From Agapanthus africanus (lineage: Eukaryota > Streptophyta > Magnoliopsida > Asparagales > Amaryllidaceae): DNA of 64,000 nt. Shown one piece after another: positions 12,235 to 26,094 of the stretch. Both the position numbers and the translations under genes were made by a program. How positions within the stretch are numbered: position 1 is the stretch's first letter; every line of letters starts with the position of its first letter. The stretch lies in the NCBI GenBank assembly GCA_030015575.1, contig JASDDO010000018.1:228145138-228209137 (forward strand), read 5' to 3'. A model generated the notes under the pieces. The model made no database searches. It saw nothing but the letters and a program-made list of their open reading frames with translations, and was not told the DNA's origin.

Positions 12235-13228
12235 AAGCGTAATAGGTGTGCTCTCCTAGACTAAGGAGCCCTCGCAACCTGAGAGAAGGTGATAATAAAA
12301 GACAACTGAATAAACCAATTCTCTTTCTCCTGAACCTAGATCCATCCTCGAAGAAGTCCCTTCGAGTTCGTATATAACCATACAATTGATCTATCCAATG
12401 GAAGTGGATGTCCGTAGTAATACGGGGTGTTCTGAGAAATAGAAAGGGTAAAAGAAGGATTGGCAATGTCTTATGGAACATAGACAATCCAAAATCCAGT
12501 AATTTTAAGAAGGTTCGGTCAACTTGGTCACTGAGTCATAGTCTAGGGTCGGTCAAAGGTCGCTGCCAAAGAGAGAGAGAGAGAAAAGAAGCAGTTTGCG
12601 TGCACTCTAACCTAGATCAGAATGGTTATCACTTTATCTAATCAAGAAACCTCCCACTGTTATCTCAAATTCTCCTCCAAACCTGAAAGAAGAATTAGTC
12701 GGGATCACCCGAAAAGTAAACCAACTCATCAGTGAGAATCGGGATCCAACTATCATTGCATGATAACTTGATGGAAGCCACTCAAGTTATCACACTCCAG
12801 AAGGTATGCGCATGCCTGGCAAGTTTCTTGTTTGTTAGAAACTCCCGATGTAATTTTTGCCCCATGCTCTTATGACCTTGACGAAAGCCAACAAATCATA
12901 AGTCACATGTCAAGTTCTGCCCGTCATAGTCCAGGTTAATTTGAACCCACCCGTACATACCTATGACGAAAGCCAACAAGGTAATACGACTGTCCCAAAC
13001 CAACACATCTATCTATGCTACAAATGAATACCCCAGCAGCTACCAAGCACTATGCCTTGACGAAAGCCAACAAACATAGCTTGAATACTACTGACCATCC
13101 ATAAGATACGACGGAGGGCTACGGCTGGTTTTTGGCAAAAAACCTTTAACGTAATGAACTTGATCCCGTTGAAGGAACCTGATAGCTTTTTATAAAAATA
13201 TAGTGGCGAAAACGTTTTGCTAAAGATG

Positions 13229-13385
13229 TCACTCCCGGTGAAGGGATCTCGGCTCTTTCCTCATGGAATGAGGTGCAGGATATTCCAACTGAATACCGCG
13301 ATGCAAACAACTTGTAATCGACTATATTGAAGTTATTACCCCGACATAAACTTCTGCCCAAGGGGTCACTCCCGGTGAAGGGATC
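13229..13385 (-). promoter_or_regulatory. Paired 20-base leader motif, element A
   Basis: The minus-strand 20-mer GATCCCTTCACCGGGAGTGA occurs at 13229-13248 and again at 13366-13385. The same 20-mer occurs twice in the leaders of B, C and D. Function unknown. Confidence 0.75.
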
Positions 13386-14610
13386 TCGGCCCTTGCCTCA
13401 TGGAATGAGGTGCAGGATATTCTAACTGAATATCACTATGCAAAACAAAAGTAAACATCTTTTTTAAAATTTGTTCCAACAACATCAAATATAGGTTTGT
13501 TTTATCCTTATTGATTAGAATCAACGAAGTCCGATCAATCAATCACACCAGAAAAGAACGAAAATAAAATGTACGTATATGCTATCCGCATTCGCCAGTG
13601 GGTCCTGTCAGCACCCGTTAGGTTACTTAACTAACGACAGAGCGGGGGCTGGACTAGCGCGGGTGTAAAACTTATACAACTTCTAATAGTATATATACCA
13701 ATATACAATAATCGCTCCAGGCGTGATAATATGCAACATTACAGAAAAGTAATAAGCATCACAGAACAATATAGATAATCTGGGATCCCCGGGTTTCACA
13801 GAGCCGCTACTGAAACCCGACGTTCCCTGGTCGTGTGGATAGCCTGTGCAATGAAACCTAGACCCCTACGGGTGCGGCAAGATACCCGCCAAAACCTGAA
13901 GCGAGGTAGTCCCCCACAGCATAGTGAATGGAACACCCGGCACATCACGGAATCCAGTAAATTGAGCACCCCTCCTTGGGTCAACCTATACCCCCTACGA
14001 GTGCGGCGAATAGTCTGCCAATTCTAGAGTGAGGTCCCTCTGCCTCTCAAAGCCATGAGATACGGACCCGTTGCCCTCCAGAACCTGGCTATCCGTGCAC
14101 TCCTTCGCGGGATAAACCTAGTAAAGAAATAAAAATATGTACAAAGGGTACATCGACCTCAACCCGGTCGTGCCCCAAAAGAATATTATACAACAGACAG
14201 TGACGGCAGTCCACATGTTGGATGCTCGTCCCGCAATATCAAATGTATAAATAAATCCAAACAGCACTATTATTGCACCCTGCTATCCACCACGACAAAA
14301 TCCGCAACATCACAGCACAACACAGAACATCAACGCGAATGTCACGTTCGCAAACCCGTCTAAAAGAACTATAGCAATTAAACGCGGTTTACCGCTCGAA
14401 TGACATTCCCGGTCGGAGATATAAAGTAAGTACTGTATACTAACAAGTTTAAAATTTCGATCGATAAAACTTCCCGAAGTGGGTCCCACGTACATCAGCT
14501 GTACAGTAACAAAATCTGGGCCCAAAAGAACAGTACTAAAAACCACAATTTCCAATATAGAAACAACAGGAGAAAAATTGGCATCTGAGTCACCAAAACC
14601 GCAACGGTTC

Positions 14611-14637
14611 CGCGGTCAAAGCCAGGCTTTGACCGCG
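14611..14637 (-). promoter_or_regulatory. GC-rich leader hairpin, element A
   Basis: Perfect 13-base arms CGCGGTCAAAGCC and GGCTTTGACCGCG separated by one base, ending 200 nt downstream of the primer site in element sense. Equivalent hairpins sit at the same distance in B, C, D and H. Confidence 0.75.
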
Positions 14638-14824
14638 TTTCCGCGGCCCTACGGTTGACACAGTTGGTCGTTTTTCTCCAGTTTTCTATCAAAACCCTGC
14701 TTGATTTACTGGTATATGTAAAATTATTTTTCAGAAACTTTGAACATGGAATTTGCGGTTTTCGAAAATCCGTTCGATAGAAGTTTTAAACGCGTTAGCA
14801 CAAGTTAGTATAGCTTGATGGTGA

Positions 14825-14837
14825 GGCTCTGATACCA
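14825..14837 (-). other. Element A primer-binding site (initiator-Met type)
   Basis: The minus strand reads TGGTATCAGAGCC, the usual plant copia primer site complementary to initiator tRNA-Met, two bases inside the LTR. Confidence 0.9.
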
Positions 14838-14838
14838 C

Positions 14839-15004
14839 TGTAAGTCCACGGTAACGCCCCGGCCGTCTAACAGACACCAAATGCGGAAAAAAAACTTTTT
14901 ATAGCTGGCGCTATCGTGTACTATTTCCCGGATCTGCCATTAAAGCTAAACTAACAAACTACAAAGTAGGTAGAAGAGTTATACCGAACGATCTGAGTCC
15001 ATCG
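14839..15004 (-). repeat. Element A 5' LTR, piece 1
   Basis: Begins TGTAAG directly outside the primer site. It is the downstream end of A's 5' LTR on the minus strand, interrupted by B at 15005. The remaining pieces are 25280-26795 and 49538-49935, about 2.08 kb in total against 2.2-2.3 kb for related LTRs. Confidence 0.85.
15000..15004. repeat. Target-site duplication of element B
   Basis: CATCG at 15000-15004 and CTTCG at 25275-25279 flank B, with one mismatch. Removing B plus one copy restores a continuous A LTR. Confidence 0.75.
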
Positions 15005-17272
15005 TGTAAGTGCACGGCGGCGCCCCGGCCGTCAATCCGACGGCCAAATGCGGAAGCGGTGATAAACTTTAATTTTACTTGAACTGGCAAACCGCCGCGC
15101 ACTAATACCCGGATCGAACCACTAACTAGTCCTAGCTATCTACAAGAAAGGGAATAGAGATATACCGACGATCCAAGTCCTCCGGTCTTCTCGTCATCGT
15201 CCCGATCTCCTGCAGAATGTCCCGTCTCCTCCTCGTCGCCGGAAGTGCACCACATCGCCTACTTCTTTTATGGGCTCCCACCTCAATGCCGAGGCAACTC
15301 GGGAACGAAGCCGGCTACTCGACGTGCCCAAGGTTCTCTGTAGAATATGTAGTCCTCAAGTCTCACTTTGGGGTTGTAGGAATTGCCATTGGTGGAGGGA
15401 TTGAACTTGGAGCTTTTGAGATTGATCTTGTGGGGAGTTTGAAATATGAAATGAACCAAAATCCCACACACAAAAATTTGGACAGCCCACTAGGAGCTTG
15501 GCCGGCCAATACATGGTGGTGGAGAGAATGAGAGAGTGGAAGAGGTAAATCAAATGGGAGCCATTCTCATCTAATACCCAAGAGAGAGAGAGGAAAGCTA
15601 TCATGCAAAAGAAATGATAGTAAGGAAAACTCAACACTCAACACCACCATCATCACCTTACAAAGTCCAACCATCATGAACCATGATGACTCAAAAAGTC
15701 ATGCCATCATGAAGAAATCAAGTCAAAGGATGGTGCACATCATGAAAGCCATCATGATGCAACAAGATGCAAAGAACCCCCTCCACTAATGCCTATTTGC
15801 AACAATGCAAATAAACCCTCCTCCACCAATCTTCGGCCAATGAACGAAACAATGGAAATTGGCCGAAACGGAAAGCAAACTGGCAACTCCAGAAAACTGG
15901 TCCCGTAATAAATTACAGGAAAACCCCGATACTGTGCATACACACCCGCATCTGTATTTCGACCGAAATACAAATGCAATGAGACAAAGTCTACACTGTA
16001 CTATACTAGGATCTGGCTTAAACCAAAGCCGGCTAGTAATATCTGTTCGATCCTGATCCGTGCAATACCGCACGTATCTGATCGAACCCTGCCATATATC
16101 CATATGGCCTATAGTACAAACTGTCCGATCCTGATCCGTGCAATACCGCACGTATCTGATCGGACCTTGCCATATCTCCATACGGCCTCTACAACCTTTC
16201 GCCCGAAAGCTGAGTAACTGAATGTGGGGGACTCTAAAGACTCATCAACACCTTGGTTGTGGATTTAACCACGAGCACGTCAGAGGTATAAGCCAATACG
16301 TAACGGGCTACCAGGTATTGACTAAAAGGGATGTCTGTGAGCGAACTCAGCCTGACAACCCTACTGAGCCTGTCAGTGACAATATCCATACAGTCCGGTC
16401 CGTTCGTCTATGAGCATCGCATGGCGGGCCTAGGGGGTTGGTAAAAGTCAGACCCCCAAAAGCGGTACAAGTCGTGTCGGAGTGTAGCCCAGAACACCCT
16501 GAGATACTACTGGAATACCTACCAGTAAATCTCCTTTCCTCGGCCGAGGGCTTCGTGTAATGGCTCTCCTAGACACAGCGCGACCTCACCCCCAATACCG
16601 GGAGAGACGAACCCCTGAAGATGCGCTCACTGCCTCCATGTGGCTCGGGACTGTACCCAACTAAAACCTGTTTGCACGACTCCTTTGAGCCGTGGTAGGG
16701 TAGTAATCAAAGTACAGTGGGAACTCACACAAGACAAATGACGATCCCCAGGTCGATGAACTAACCTGCACACATGTCACCAGGGAACTGCCATCTGACG
16801 TCTGGTATATGACCAACTAGCATGTTCCCGGCGAGTCCTGTCCGGTGTACTCATAACCCAATGAGCACCTGTATACATCTTAGGTGATCCAACTGACACC
16901 AGTGGCTTGTGAGACCGGCCACCGCCCCTCGTCGGGGTCTCGACTGTATACACTAGTCTACTATGGAGAATCGATGCCCTGTCTCGAAACTCTCACGACT
17001 AGGGACCTTTTAAGGATATGCTTATAGACCCCCAGCTCCCACTTATATGATCGCCCTCATACTGCTGGTGGTCAAGCAAGAATCCTAGGGGCTCTATCAA
17101 CGTGTAATAGCGACGTGTCAGGTCACTTAAAACAGTACACGATGATAAAGGTAAACCAGATAGCATATTATCATCTCGAGTAAGACTGTCCTACCGGGAT
17201 AGGTACTCCCTCAATCATAGCAATCACGTACCTGTGATCCAATAATTGACTCTGAGGGCACTATCTCCAACA
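15005..17272 (-). repeat. Element B 3' LTR (left copy)
   Basis: Starts TGTAAG and ends CCAACA on the plus strand. It contains the tandem hairpin units near 16043-16190 and the terminal GGCCGTC/GACGGCC hairpin near 15028-15046. The 131-codon frame over the tandem units is a repeat translation, not a gene. Confidence 0.92.
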
Positions 17273-17287
17273 ATCTCCCACTTGCAC
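17273..17287 (-). other. Element B polypurine tract
   Basis: The minus strand reads GTGCAAGTGGGAGAT directly before the 3' LTR. The same 15 bases stand before the LTR in C, D, L0, G and F, in both LTR families. Confidence 0.85.
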
Positions 17288-20200
17288 TCAAGGCTAATTA
17301 TTGCGATGTCGCATACTCACAGCCCGTGTGATACCGAACGCCCAACTCCTCTACTAGTCAGTCTCACAAAGCCTGTTTGGAAAAACTATTGCGTTCGAGG
17401 AATAGCCTTAGTGAGTGGATCCGCCTTGACGTTTCTTTCTATGTCTCTCTAAATCTCAAGTTCGCGGAGAAAGCCATCTCCCGAAATGAGCAAAATCAGT
17501 CTTATAGTATGTCTGGATGTCTGATGGGACCTAGCTCATAAATGAACTCCAAATCCAAACTTCTTAGACTGTATTGACAACTGAACTTAATCAGTGTCCT
17601 GCCCCATGCCTCCCTCAGTATTGCCTTGGATCACCTGTCCAAAATACTGCCCCTCGTCAGAAGGAAAAACTATAACTCTGACAACCTCCCTGTTGTCCAT
17701 GTCACCTTGGAAGCCTGGAATGATAACTGTTTCCCGAACGAGGCTGTCGTTATCATATCCCTAGAACATCTACTTATGTTCTAAAACTGCTTCCGACTGT
17801 TTCTCCAGGATTGGATCAATATCAACTTATTGCACCTACCGCAAGAACAACATCTGGTGTGGTACTTGACATCTCATGATTGACTCATTTGCCTAAGCAA
17901 GTGATCTGCCAATCATGCACATCCCTCTCTACTTTAGTCTATAAGACACCTTTAGAGAGGGTGACTCCATCACTTGCAGGTATACTACCGTGTCAGGAGT
18001 CGTCCATTCTAAATACTCTTAGAATGCTGTCTAAGTACCCTGATTGGGAAACCACCCAAATCTAGATCTAAAACCATAGATCTAGTAACCAGTATGTCTG
18101 ATATAATATCCAAGTCCTGTGTGGAGAAAACCACTGTGTGACGACCAAAATATAACCGATCGTAGTATAGGAGTTTCCTTTCCTACTCTGTGTATGTCAT
18201 CCAAATGCCAGGATATCACACCCTACTACCTTCTCAACAGATCCATCCCCTATTCTGATGAAGTCAAACCTATGACTGTCACGTCAGAAATAGATGATCT
18301 ATCTCCGCTACTGGTGCTTCAGTCTATAAATAGACATAAGCTACCTGTCCACCAATGCTTCCGCTGCTCCCACTGACTACGACAACCCTCTGGCAGAGTC
18401 ATATACACGTACACTTCTAAAACTAGTTTAGAACGACGCTATACTCATCCTCCCGCCGGGTCTCGCATCCTGGAACAACAGCAATGGTAATTGTGGGTAA
18501 ACAAGAACTTCCCTGTCACCGTCCTTGAGGCTACCGAAGTACCTCTCGGGTGCCTGAAGTTACCCACCTTATCTGCGGAGTGGCCAATGGAATGTCAATC
18601 CAGATTGAATCTTTAGGTTCCTTGTCAAATCTTCAGTAATCGTTTGTGGTTCTGGAATCACTTCCAGTTCTACCATACTCCCACTACTGTTTTCTGAAAA
18701 ACTCCATTTTCAATAAAACTGTGGCGAGTCTAGAACAATATCGCTATTGTTCATCCAGATGGTAGAAAGTCAACCCTCGTCATAGCCTGGGTCAACCCAC
18801 AAACAGCCATTATAGAAACGTGCCTTGAGTTATCCAGAGTCTGGTTTTAATCATAAGCCGGACAACTCCCCGTACCTTAACATCGTTAAGATACGAACTG
18901 TTCTATATCCCATATAGGACCAGAGGCACTGATTTAATTGAACCAGATCCAAATCATGCAACTGTCTCCAGTGCATGTCAACTAAATGGAAGGAGGCCAA
19001 TCAGCGTTACTCAACTTAGGAATGCTTCCAATTATGAGTAACCTGAAAAAGAAGCAAGTTCTCTTAGTCATTACTATCAACTTAATACCATACACAAGTA
19101 TCTACATCTTCGATCTCTTTGAAGAATCCCGATACTTGCTACACCTGGTTCTCTACTCTATTCAAATACCTATAACTTCTCAAAATTCGGACCCTGTGTT
19201 TCCTACGAAACACCTGTCTAAAAACTAGAGAAGTCATAAGTAAACCGAATATAGTACGAGGACCTACCCTTCTGTCCTGATGGACCCTGGACAACATACA
19301 ATACTCTGTATAAGTCCCTTGAGTTTGATAACTCATTCACTGTGTGTCGTAGGTTGAAAACTGTACTTATGGTTAAGAAGAATTACACCGCTGTTTAATG
19401 CTCCTTACCTAACCATCCACTGATATAGGTAAATGTCGTAGACATAATTTCAGAAACGTATATCTCACTCTATGAAAATAGACGTACAGATATATCAATT
19501 TGAAATTGGTGCATAACAGCGGATATTCAAAACCAAATATTTGCCGACCGGCAAACTACCCAGGTGACTTCCTCAAATATCACCGATTACAACGAATCCC
19601 GATATAATGAGGATGATCACCCAATTCCCAATAACTTACTCCTACTCATCATCTGTAAAACCATACAGATATGAGAATCAAAACCTGGTAAATACATACC
19701 CTGGAGTAAGTATCTAATCGGGAAATCAGTTTTCTTTTAACATTACACAGTGAAACTGAAACATTGAAATGTTTCGATGGGGTATCCTGGTATTCCTAGT
19801 AATGCCTCTTCCAGATTCACGACTGTAACCGTATAGTTCTTTGCCACCTCTCCAAATCCCTTCATATGTCTTTAGTCTTTACCTTCTGCACACCCCTTTA
19901 GGCCAAATGGTTTTCTTCCTTCCCTACCGTTCGGCACCAGCCTATGGTTTGGAAGAAGACTATCCAATGAGCATAATGGGTGTACTGTCCTAATCCTAGG
20001 AACACTCGCAATGCGAGAAAAGGTGAGGATAAAAGACAACCGAATGAACTTAATTCCTATTTCTCCTGAACCAGAATCCATCCCCGAACTGGAACAAGTT
20101 CCTTTCGAGTTCGTATATAACCATACGATGGAGTATCCAATAAACTGTGGATCTTCATAGTGATACGGAGTGTCCTGGAGAAATACAAAGGTGATTTAGG

Positions 20201-21357
20201 GTTGGCGAATAGATACTTGGTTTGGTCGTGAATATCTGTTGCAATTTACTTTGCCTTCTTACTAATCCCTTGCTTTGTCTTAACCTAATACCTTCTGCAC
20301 ACCATTGTTATGCTAATTGGTTTTCTTCATTCCCTACCGGTCGGCACCTGCCTATGGTTTGGAAGAAGACAATCCAATTTGCGTAATAGGTGTACTACCC
20401 CTAAACCAAGGAGTACTCATAACCTGAGAGAGGGTAAAAGGAAAAGACAACTGAATAGTCCGATCCGTTTTCTCCAGAACCTGAAACCATCCTCGAATAA
20501 ATCCCTTCGAGTTCGTATCTAACCATACGATGGTTTTGTCCAATGGAAGTGGACATTCGTAGTAATACGGGGTGTCCTGGAGAAAAGGGTAAAAGTAGGA
20601 GCGGCAATGAGGTTTGCAACTCTGACAATCCAAAAGCCAGTGTTAAGAAGGTTCGGTCAACTTGGTTTCTGAGTCATAGTCTTACGGTCGGGTCAATGGT
20701 CGCTGCCAAAGAGAGAGAGAAAAGAAACACTCAGCGTGCACTCTAACCTAGATCAGAATGGTTACCAATTTATCTAATCTGGAAACCTCCCACTGTACCT
20801 CAAATTCTCCTCCAAACCTAAAAGAAGAATTAGTCGGGGTCACCCGAGGAGTAAACTAACTCATCAGTGGGAATCGGGATCCAACTCTCATCGCATGACA
20901 ACGTGACGGAATCCGCTCACGTCATCACACTCCAGAAGGTATGCGCATATCTGGCAAGTTTCAGTTCTTTTGAAACTCCCGATGTGATTTCTGCCCCATG
21001 CTCTTATGACCTTGACTTTGGCCAACATATCATAAGTCACATGTCAAGTTCTACCCGTCATTCTCCAGGTTAATTTGAATCCACCCGTACATACCCTTGA
21101 CTTTGGCCAAAATGGCAGTACGACTGTCCCAAACCAACGCATCTATCTATGCTGCATATGAATACCCCAATAGCTACCAATCACTGTGCCTTGACTTTGG
21201 CCAACATACACAGCTTGAATACTATTGACCACCCATATGAAACGACGGAGGGCTACGAATGGTTTCTGGCGAAAACCTTTAACGTAAAGAACTTGATATC
21301 GTCGAAGGAACGGATAGCTTTTTAAAAATATAGTGACGAAAACCTTTGCTAAAGAGG

Positions 21358-21514
21358 TCACTCCCGGTGAAGGGATCTCGGCTCTTTCCCCGTAGAATGG
21401 GGTGCAGGATATTCCAACTGAATACAACGGTGCAAAGCAAAAGTAATCGGCTATAGTGAAGTCATTGCCCTGACGCAAACTTCTGTCCAAGGGGTCACTC
21501 CCGGTGAAGGGATC
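21358..21514 (-). promoter_or_regulatory. Paired 20-base leader motif, element B
   Basis: GATCCCTTCACCGGGAGTGA (minus strand) at 21358-21377 and 21495-21514, the same 137-base spacing as in A and D. Confidence 0.75.
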
Positions 21515-22749
21515 TCGGCCCTTGCCTCGTCGACTGAGGAGCAGGATATTCCAACTGAATATCACGATGCAAAACAAAAGTGAACGTCCTTGCAATAACA
21601 GCTTTTTGAAAAGTGTTCCAACAACATCAGATTAGGTTTGTTTTTAACTTGCATTGATCCGAATCAACGCAGTCCCATCAATTGATCACACCAAAAAGAA
21701 CGAAAATATACTGATGTACGTATATGCCATCCGCATTCGCCACTGGGTCCCGTCATTACCCGTTAGGTTAGCTTACTAACGACAGAGCGGGGACTGGACT
21801 AACGCGGATGCAAAACATATACAACATCTACTAATATATATACCAATATATTATATTTCGCTCAAGGCGTGAAAAAAAAGCAACATCACAGAAAATGTAC
21901 AGCATCACAGAAACAATACAGATATCTGGGATCCCAGGGTTTCACAGAGCCACTGAAACCCGACGTTCCCCTGGTCGTGTGGATAGCCTGTGCAATGAGA
22001 ACCTAGACCCCTACGGGCGCGGCAAGTCACCCGCCAAAACCTGAAGCGAGGCAGCCCCCTTCAGCGCCGTGAATGGACCACCCAGCACTTCACGGAATCC
22101 GGTAACTTGGGCACCCCTCCTGGGTCAACCTGTACCCCCTACGAGTGCGGCGAATAGCCCGCCAATCCTAGAGTGAAGCCCCCTCCGTCCCAATGCCATG
22201 AGATGCGGGCTTGTTGCCCTCTAGAACCCGGCTATCCGTGCACCCCTCCGCGGGGCAATCCTAGTACAGAAAGTAAAATATACATTCACCGGGTACATCG
22301 ACCGCAACCTGGTCGTGCCCCAAAATAATAATACAATCAGGCAGTGACGGCAGTCCACATGTCGGACGCTCGCCCCGCAATATCAAATGTACATAATACA
22401 ATAAAAACTGTACTAGCATTGCATCCAGGCTATCCCCCACGACCGATCCGCAACATCACAGCAATACACAGAACATCAACGTGAATGTCACGTTCGCAAA
22501 TCCGTCTAACCGGGCTATAGCAGTTAGACAGGATTTACCGATCGAGTGACATTCACGGTCGCAGATATAATGTAAATACTGTGAAAAATGTGTTTAAAAT
22601 ATCCGACCGATCAAATTTTAACAAGTGGGCCCCAAAACAATACTGTAGCAGTTAAAGAAATTATGGGCCCAATATTAATATTCCAAAAACCCCAATTTAA
22701 CCCCAGAAGCCCACTGGAGAACTTTGGCCCATTGATCTCTCTGAACTGC

Positions 22750-22792
22750 CGCGGAACCGCGGCCCAAGGTAGGGTTTGGCCGCGGTTCCGCG
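22750..22792 (-). promoter_or_regulatory. GC-rich leader hairpin, element B
   Basis: Perfect 15-base arms CGCGGAACCGCGGCC at 22750-22764 and GGCCGCGGTTCCGCG at 22778-22792, about 213 nt downstream of the primer site in element sense. Confidence 0.8.
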
Positions 22793-22992
22793 CTCCACTT
22801 AAGAGATCACTTTGCCGAACTTTTCCAGTGGCCTTATATCTTCCTGTATAGTACTTTTATACAACCTGAAAAATTTTTGGGGACCAAAAAATTTCAACAG
22901 AAAACTGTCGTGACAAAATACGGGTTTTTGGACATTTCGATCGATCGGAACTGAAAAACACATTACACAAAACTAGACTAAGTTAATGGGGA

Positions 22993-23005
22993 GGCTCTGA
23001 TACCA
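22993..23005 (-). other. Element B primer-binding site
   Basis: TGGTATCAGAGCC on the minus strand, one base inside the 5' LTR; initiator-Met tRNA type. Confidence 0.9.
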
Positions 23006-23006
23006 G

Positions 23007-25274
23007 TGTAAGTGCACGGCGGCGCCCCGGCCGTCAATCCGACGGCCAAATGCGGAAGCGGTGATAAACTTTAATTTTACTTGAACTGGCAAACCGCCGC
23101 GCACTAATACCCGGATCGAACCACTAACTAGTCCTAGCTATCTACAAGAAAGGGAATAGAGATATACCGACGATCCAAGTCCTCCGGTCTTCTCGTCATC
23201 GTCCCGATCTCCTGCGGAATGTCCCGTCTCCTCCTCGTCGCCGGAAGTGCACCACATCGCCTACTTCTTTTACGGGCTCCCACCTCAATACTGAGGCAAC
23301 TCGGGCACGAAGCCGGCTACTCGACGTGCCCAAGGTTCGCTGTAGAATATGTAGTCCTCAAGTCTCACTTAGGGGTTGTAGGAATTGCCATTGGTGGAGG
23401 GATTGAACTTGGAGCTTTTGAGATTGATCTTGTGGGGATTTTGCAATATGAAATGAACCAAAATCCCACACACAAAAATTTGGACAGCCCACTAGGAGCT
23501 TGGCCGCCCAATACATGGTGGTGGAGAGAATGAGAGAGTGGAAGAGGTAAATCAAATGGGAGCCATTCTTATCTAATACCCAAGAGAGAGAGAGGAAAGC
23601 TATCATGCAAAAAAAATGATAGTAAGGAAAACTCAACACTCAACACCACCATCCTCACCTTACAAAGTCCAACCATCATGAACCATGATGACTCAAAAAG
23701 TCATGCCATCATGAAGAAATCAAGTCAAAGGATGGTGCACATCATGAAAGCCATCATGATGCAACAAGATGCAAAGAACCCCCTCCACTAATGCCTATTT
23801 GCAACAATGCAAATAAACCCTCCTCCACCAATCTTCGGCCAATGAACGGAACAATGGAAATTGGCCGAAACGGAAAGCAAACTGGCAACTCCAGAAAACT
23901 GGTCCCGTAATAAATTACAGGAAAACCCCGATACTGTGCATACACACCCGCATCTGTATTTCGACCGAAATACAAATGCAATGAGACAAAGTCTACACTG
24001 TACTATACTAGGATCTGGCTTAAACCAAAGCCGGCTAGTAATATCTGTTCGATCCTGATCCGTGCAATACCGCACGTATCTGATCGAACCCTGCCATATA
24101 CCCATATGGCCTATAGTACAAACTGTCCGATCCTGATCCGTGCAATACCGCACGTATCTGATCGGACCTTGCCATATCTCCATACGGCCTCTACAACCTT
24201 TCGCCCGAAAGCTGAGTAACTGAATGTGGGGGACTCTAAAGACTCATCAACACCTTGGTTGTGGATTTAACCACTAGCACGTCAGAGGTATAAGCCAATA
24301 CGTAACGGGCTACCAGGTATTGACTAAAAGGGATGTCTGTGAGCGAACTCAGCCTGACAACCCTACTGAGCCTGTCAGTGACAATATCCGTACAGTCCGT
24401 TCCGTTCTTCTATGAGCATCGCATGGCGGGCCTAGGGGGTTGGTAAAAGTCAGACCCCCAAAAGCGGTACAAGTCGTGTCGGAGTGTAGCCCAGAACACC
24501 CTGAGATACTACTGGAATACCTACCAGTAAATCTCCTTGCCTCGGCCGAGGGCTTCGTGTAATGGCTCTCCTAGACACAGCGCGACCTCACCCCCAATAC
24601 CGGGAGAGACGAACCCCTGAAGATGCGCTCACTGCCTCCATGTGGCTCGGGACTGTACCCAACTAAAACCTGTTTGCACGACTCCTTTGAGCCGTGGTAG
24701 GGTAGTAATCAAAGTACAGTGGGAACTCACACAAGACAAATGACGATCCCCAGGTCGATGAACTAACCTGCACACATGTCACCAGGGAACTGCCATCTGA
24801 CGTCTGGTATATGACCAACTAGCATGTTCCCGGCGAGTCCTGTCCGGTGTACTCATAACCCAATGAGCACCTGTATACATCTTAGGTGATCCAACTGACA
24901 CCAGTGGCTTGTGAGACCGGCCACCGCCCCTCGTCGGGGTCTCGACTGTATACACTAGTCTACTATGGAGAATCGATGCCCTGTCTCGAAACTCTCACGA
25001 CTAGGGACCTTTTAAGGATATGCTTATAGACCCCCAGCTCCCACTTATATGATCGCCCTCATACTGCTGGTGGTCAAGCAAGAATCTTAGGGGCTCTATC
25101 AACGTGTAATAGCGACGTATCAGGTCACTTAAAACAGTACACGATGATAAAGGTAAACCAGATAGCATATTATCATCTCGAGTAAGACTGTCCTACCGGG
25201 ATAGGTCCTCCCTCAATCATTGCAATCACGTACCTGTGATCCAATAATTGACTCTGAGGGCACTATCTCCAACA
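23007..25274 (-). repeat. Element B 5' LTR (right copy)
   Basis: 2268 bp, the same length as the left copy and about 99% identical by eye. It starts TGTAAG next to the primer site and ends CCAACA. Confidence 0.92.
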
Positions 25275-26074
25275 CTTCGGTCTTCAGCCATCAACCCACG
25301 CTTGTTGCGGCTGCTCCGATCTTCTTGAACTCCGGTGTTCTCGTCCAGGTGGCACCACGTCGACGGATCTTTAAACGAGCTCCCGCCTCTGAACCGAGGA
25401 AACTCGGTCGTCAAGTTTCCTAAAAGAGATGACCAAGATGTAGTAGAGAATGATTAGAGCACTTTGCCTCATTATGTCCAAGGCTATGGACGAACGGGTA
25501 ATGAAGTTGCCTTTTGGAATTGGGTAAATGAGAGAATGAACTTATGAAATTTCCATGAGGCAAATTTCATATACATTTTCAAATCAACAAAACATCTCTC
25601 CCCACAAGCAAGGGCCGGCCACATTTAAAGGGAAGGGAGGTGAGTGTAGGAGAGGGGGAGGTGACCACAAGGCAAAAGATCTTAAGCAAATATCCTTCAT
25701 GCAAACAAAACCACATTAATGCATATGGTGACTCCTTTTAACCTAGTCATCAAAGCATTTAATGAACAAATGAGTCATGAAGTTTAGTCACCACTTCTAG
25801 AAGCTTCTAGAACTTTCCACACTCATCCAAAGAAAAGACAAATCCATCTTTAACCGAATGTTAAAAGACGGGCGATAGAAAACTGGAAACTGGCAACTTC
25901 CAAAAGCGATCCTGAAACGAATTTCTGGATAACCCCGTATCAGTATAAACATACCCGCATTTGTATTACAACTAAATACAAATGTATCTGAGATAAAGAT
26001 ATTATATCTACACAGTATAATACTCGGATCCGGCTTAAACCAAAGCCGACCAGTATTATCTGCCCGAAAAATGA

Positions 26075-26094
26075 CACGTGCGAAAACGCACGTG
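26075..26094 (-). promoter_or_regulatory. LTR hairpin with two G-box cores, element A
   Basis: CACGTGCG and CGCACGTG arms (26075-26082 and 26087-26094) with an AAAA loop. Each arm contains CACGTG, the plant G-box core. It occupies the place of the GTGC/GCAC hairpin in the other LTRs of this family. Confidence 0.6.

Larger units (their letters stand above)
11458..14838 (-). mobile_element. Non-autonomous copia element A, internal region (right fragment)
   Basis: Continuation of A after the Athila insertion, collinear with B from about 19312 to 23006. From right to left it holds the primer site, the GC-rich leader hairpin, the paired 20-base motifs, a pyrimidine-rich AG tract (12561-12592) and a two-copy tandem repeat. 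No gag or pol frame is open. Confidence 0.85.
17288..22992 (-). mobile_element. Element B internal region, eroded pol and long leader
   Basis: About 5.7 kb, almost the same length as D's interior. The half next to the polypurine tract is a degraded copia pol (compare D 43500-45590). The other half is a leader with a two-copy tandem repeat (units near 19901-19967 and 20309-20375), a pyrimidine-rich AG tract (20702-20730), three copies of a short TTG...CAA motif, the paired 20-mers and the GC-rich hairpin. The longest open frame (150 codons, 21143-21595) lies in the leader and resembles no known protein. Confidence 0.85.
15005..25274 (-). mobile_element. Non-autonomous copia-derived element B, both ends present
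   Basis: A 10.27 kb element on the minus strand with two LTRs of exactly 2268 bp, an initiator-Met primer site, a polypurine tract and a target duplication. The 5.7 kb interior is collinear with D, yet no gag or pol frame is open; the coding region is wholly eroded. The LTRs differ by about 1% by eye, so insertion is recent relative to the loss of coding. It resembles a large retrotransposon derivative that moves in trans, probably using proteins of the C family. Confidence 0.88.

Noticed and set aside
21143-21595. A 150-codon minus-strand frame in the B leader, with a related 124-codon frame in D (41229-41603)
   Set aside because: The similarity follows from the conserved leader repeats. 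A and C keep the DNA motifs but not the frame, so a protein is unlikely.
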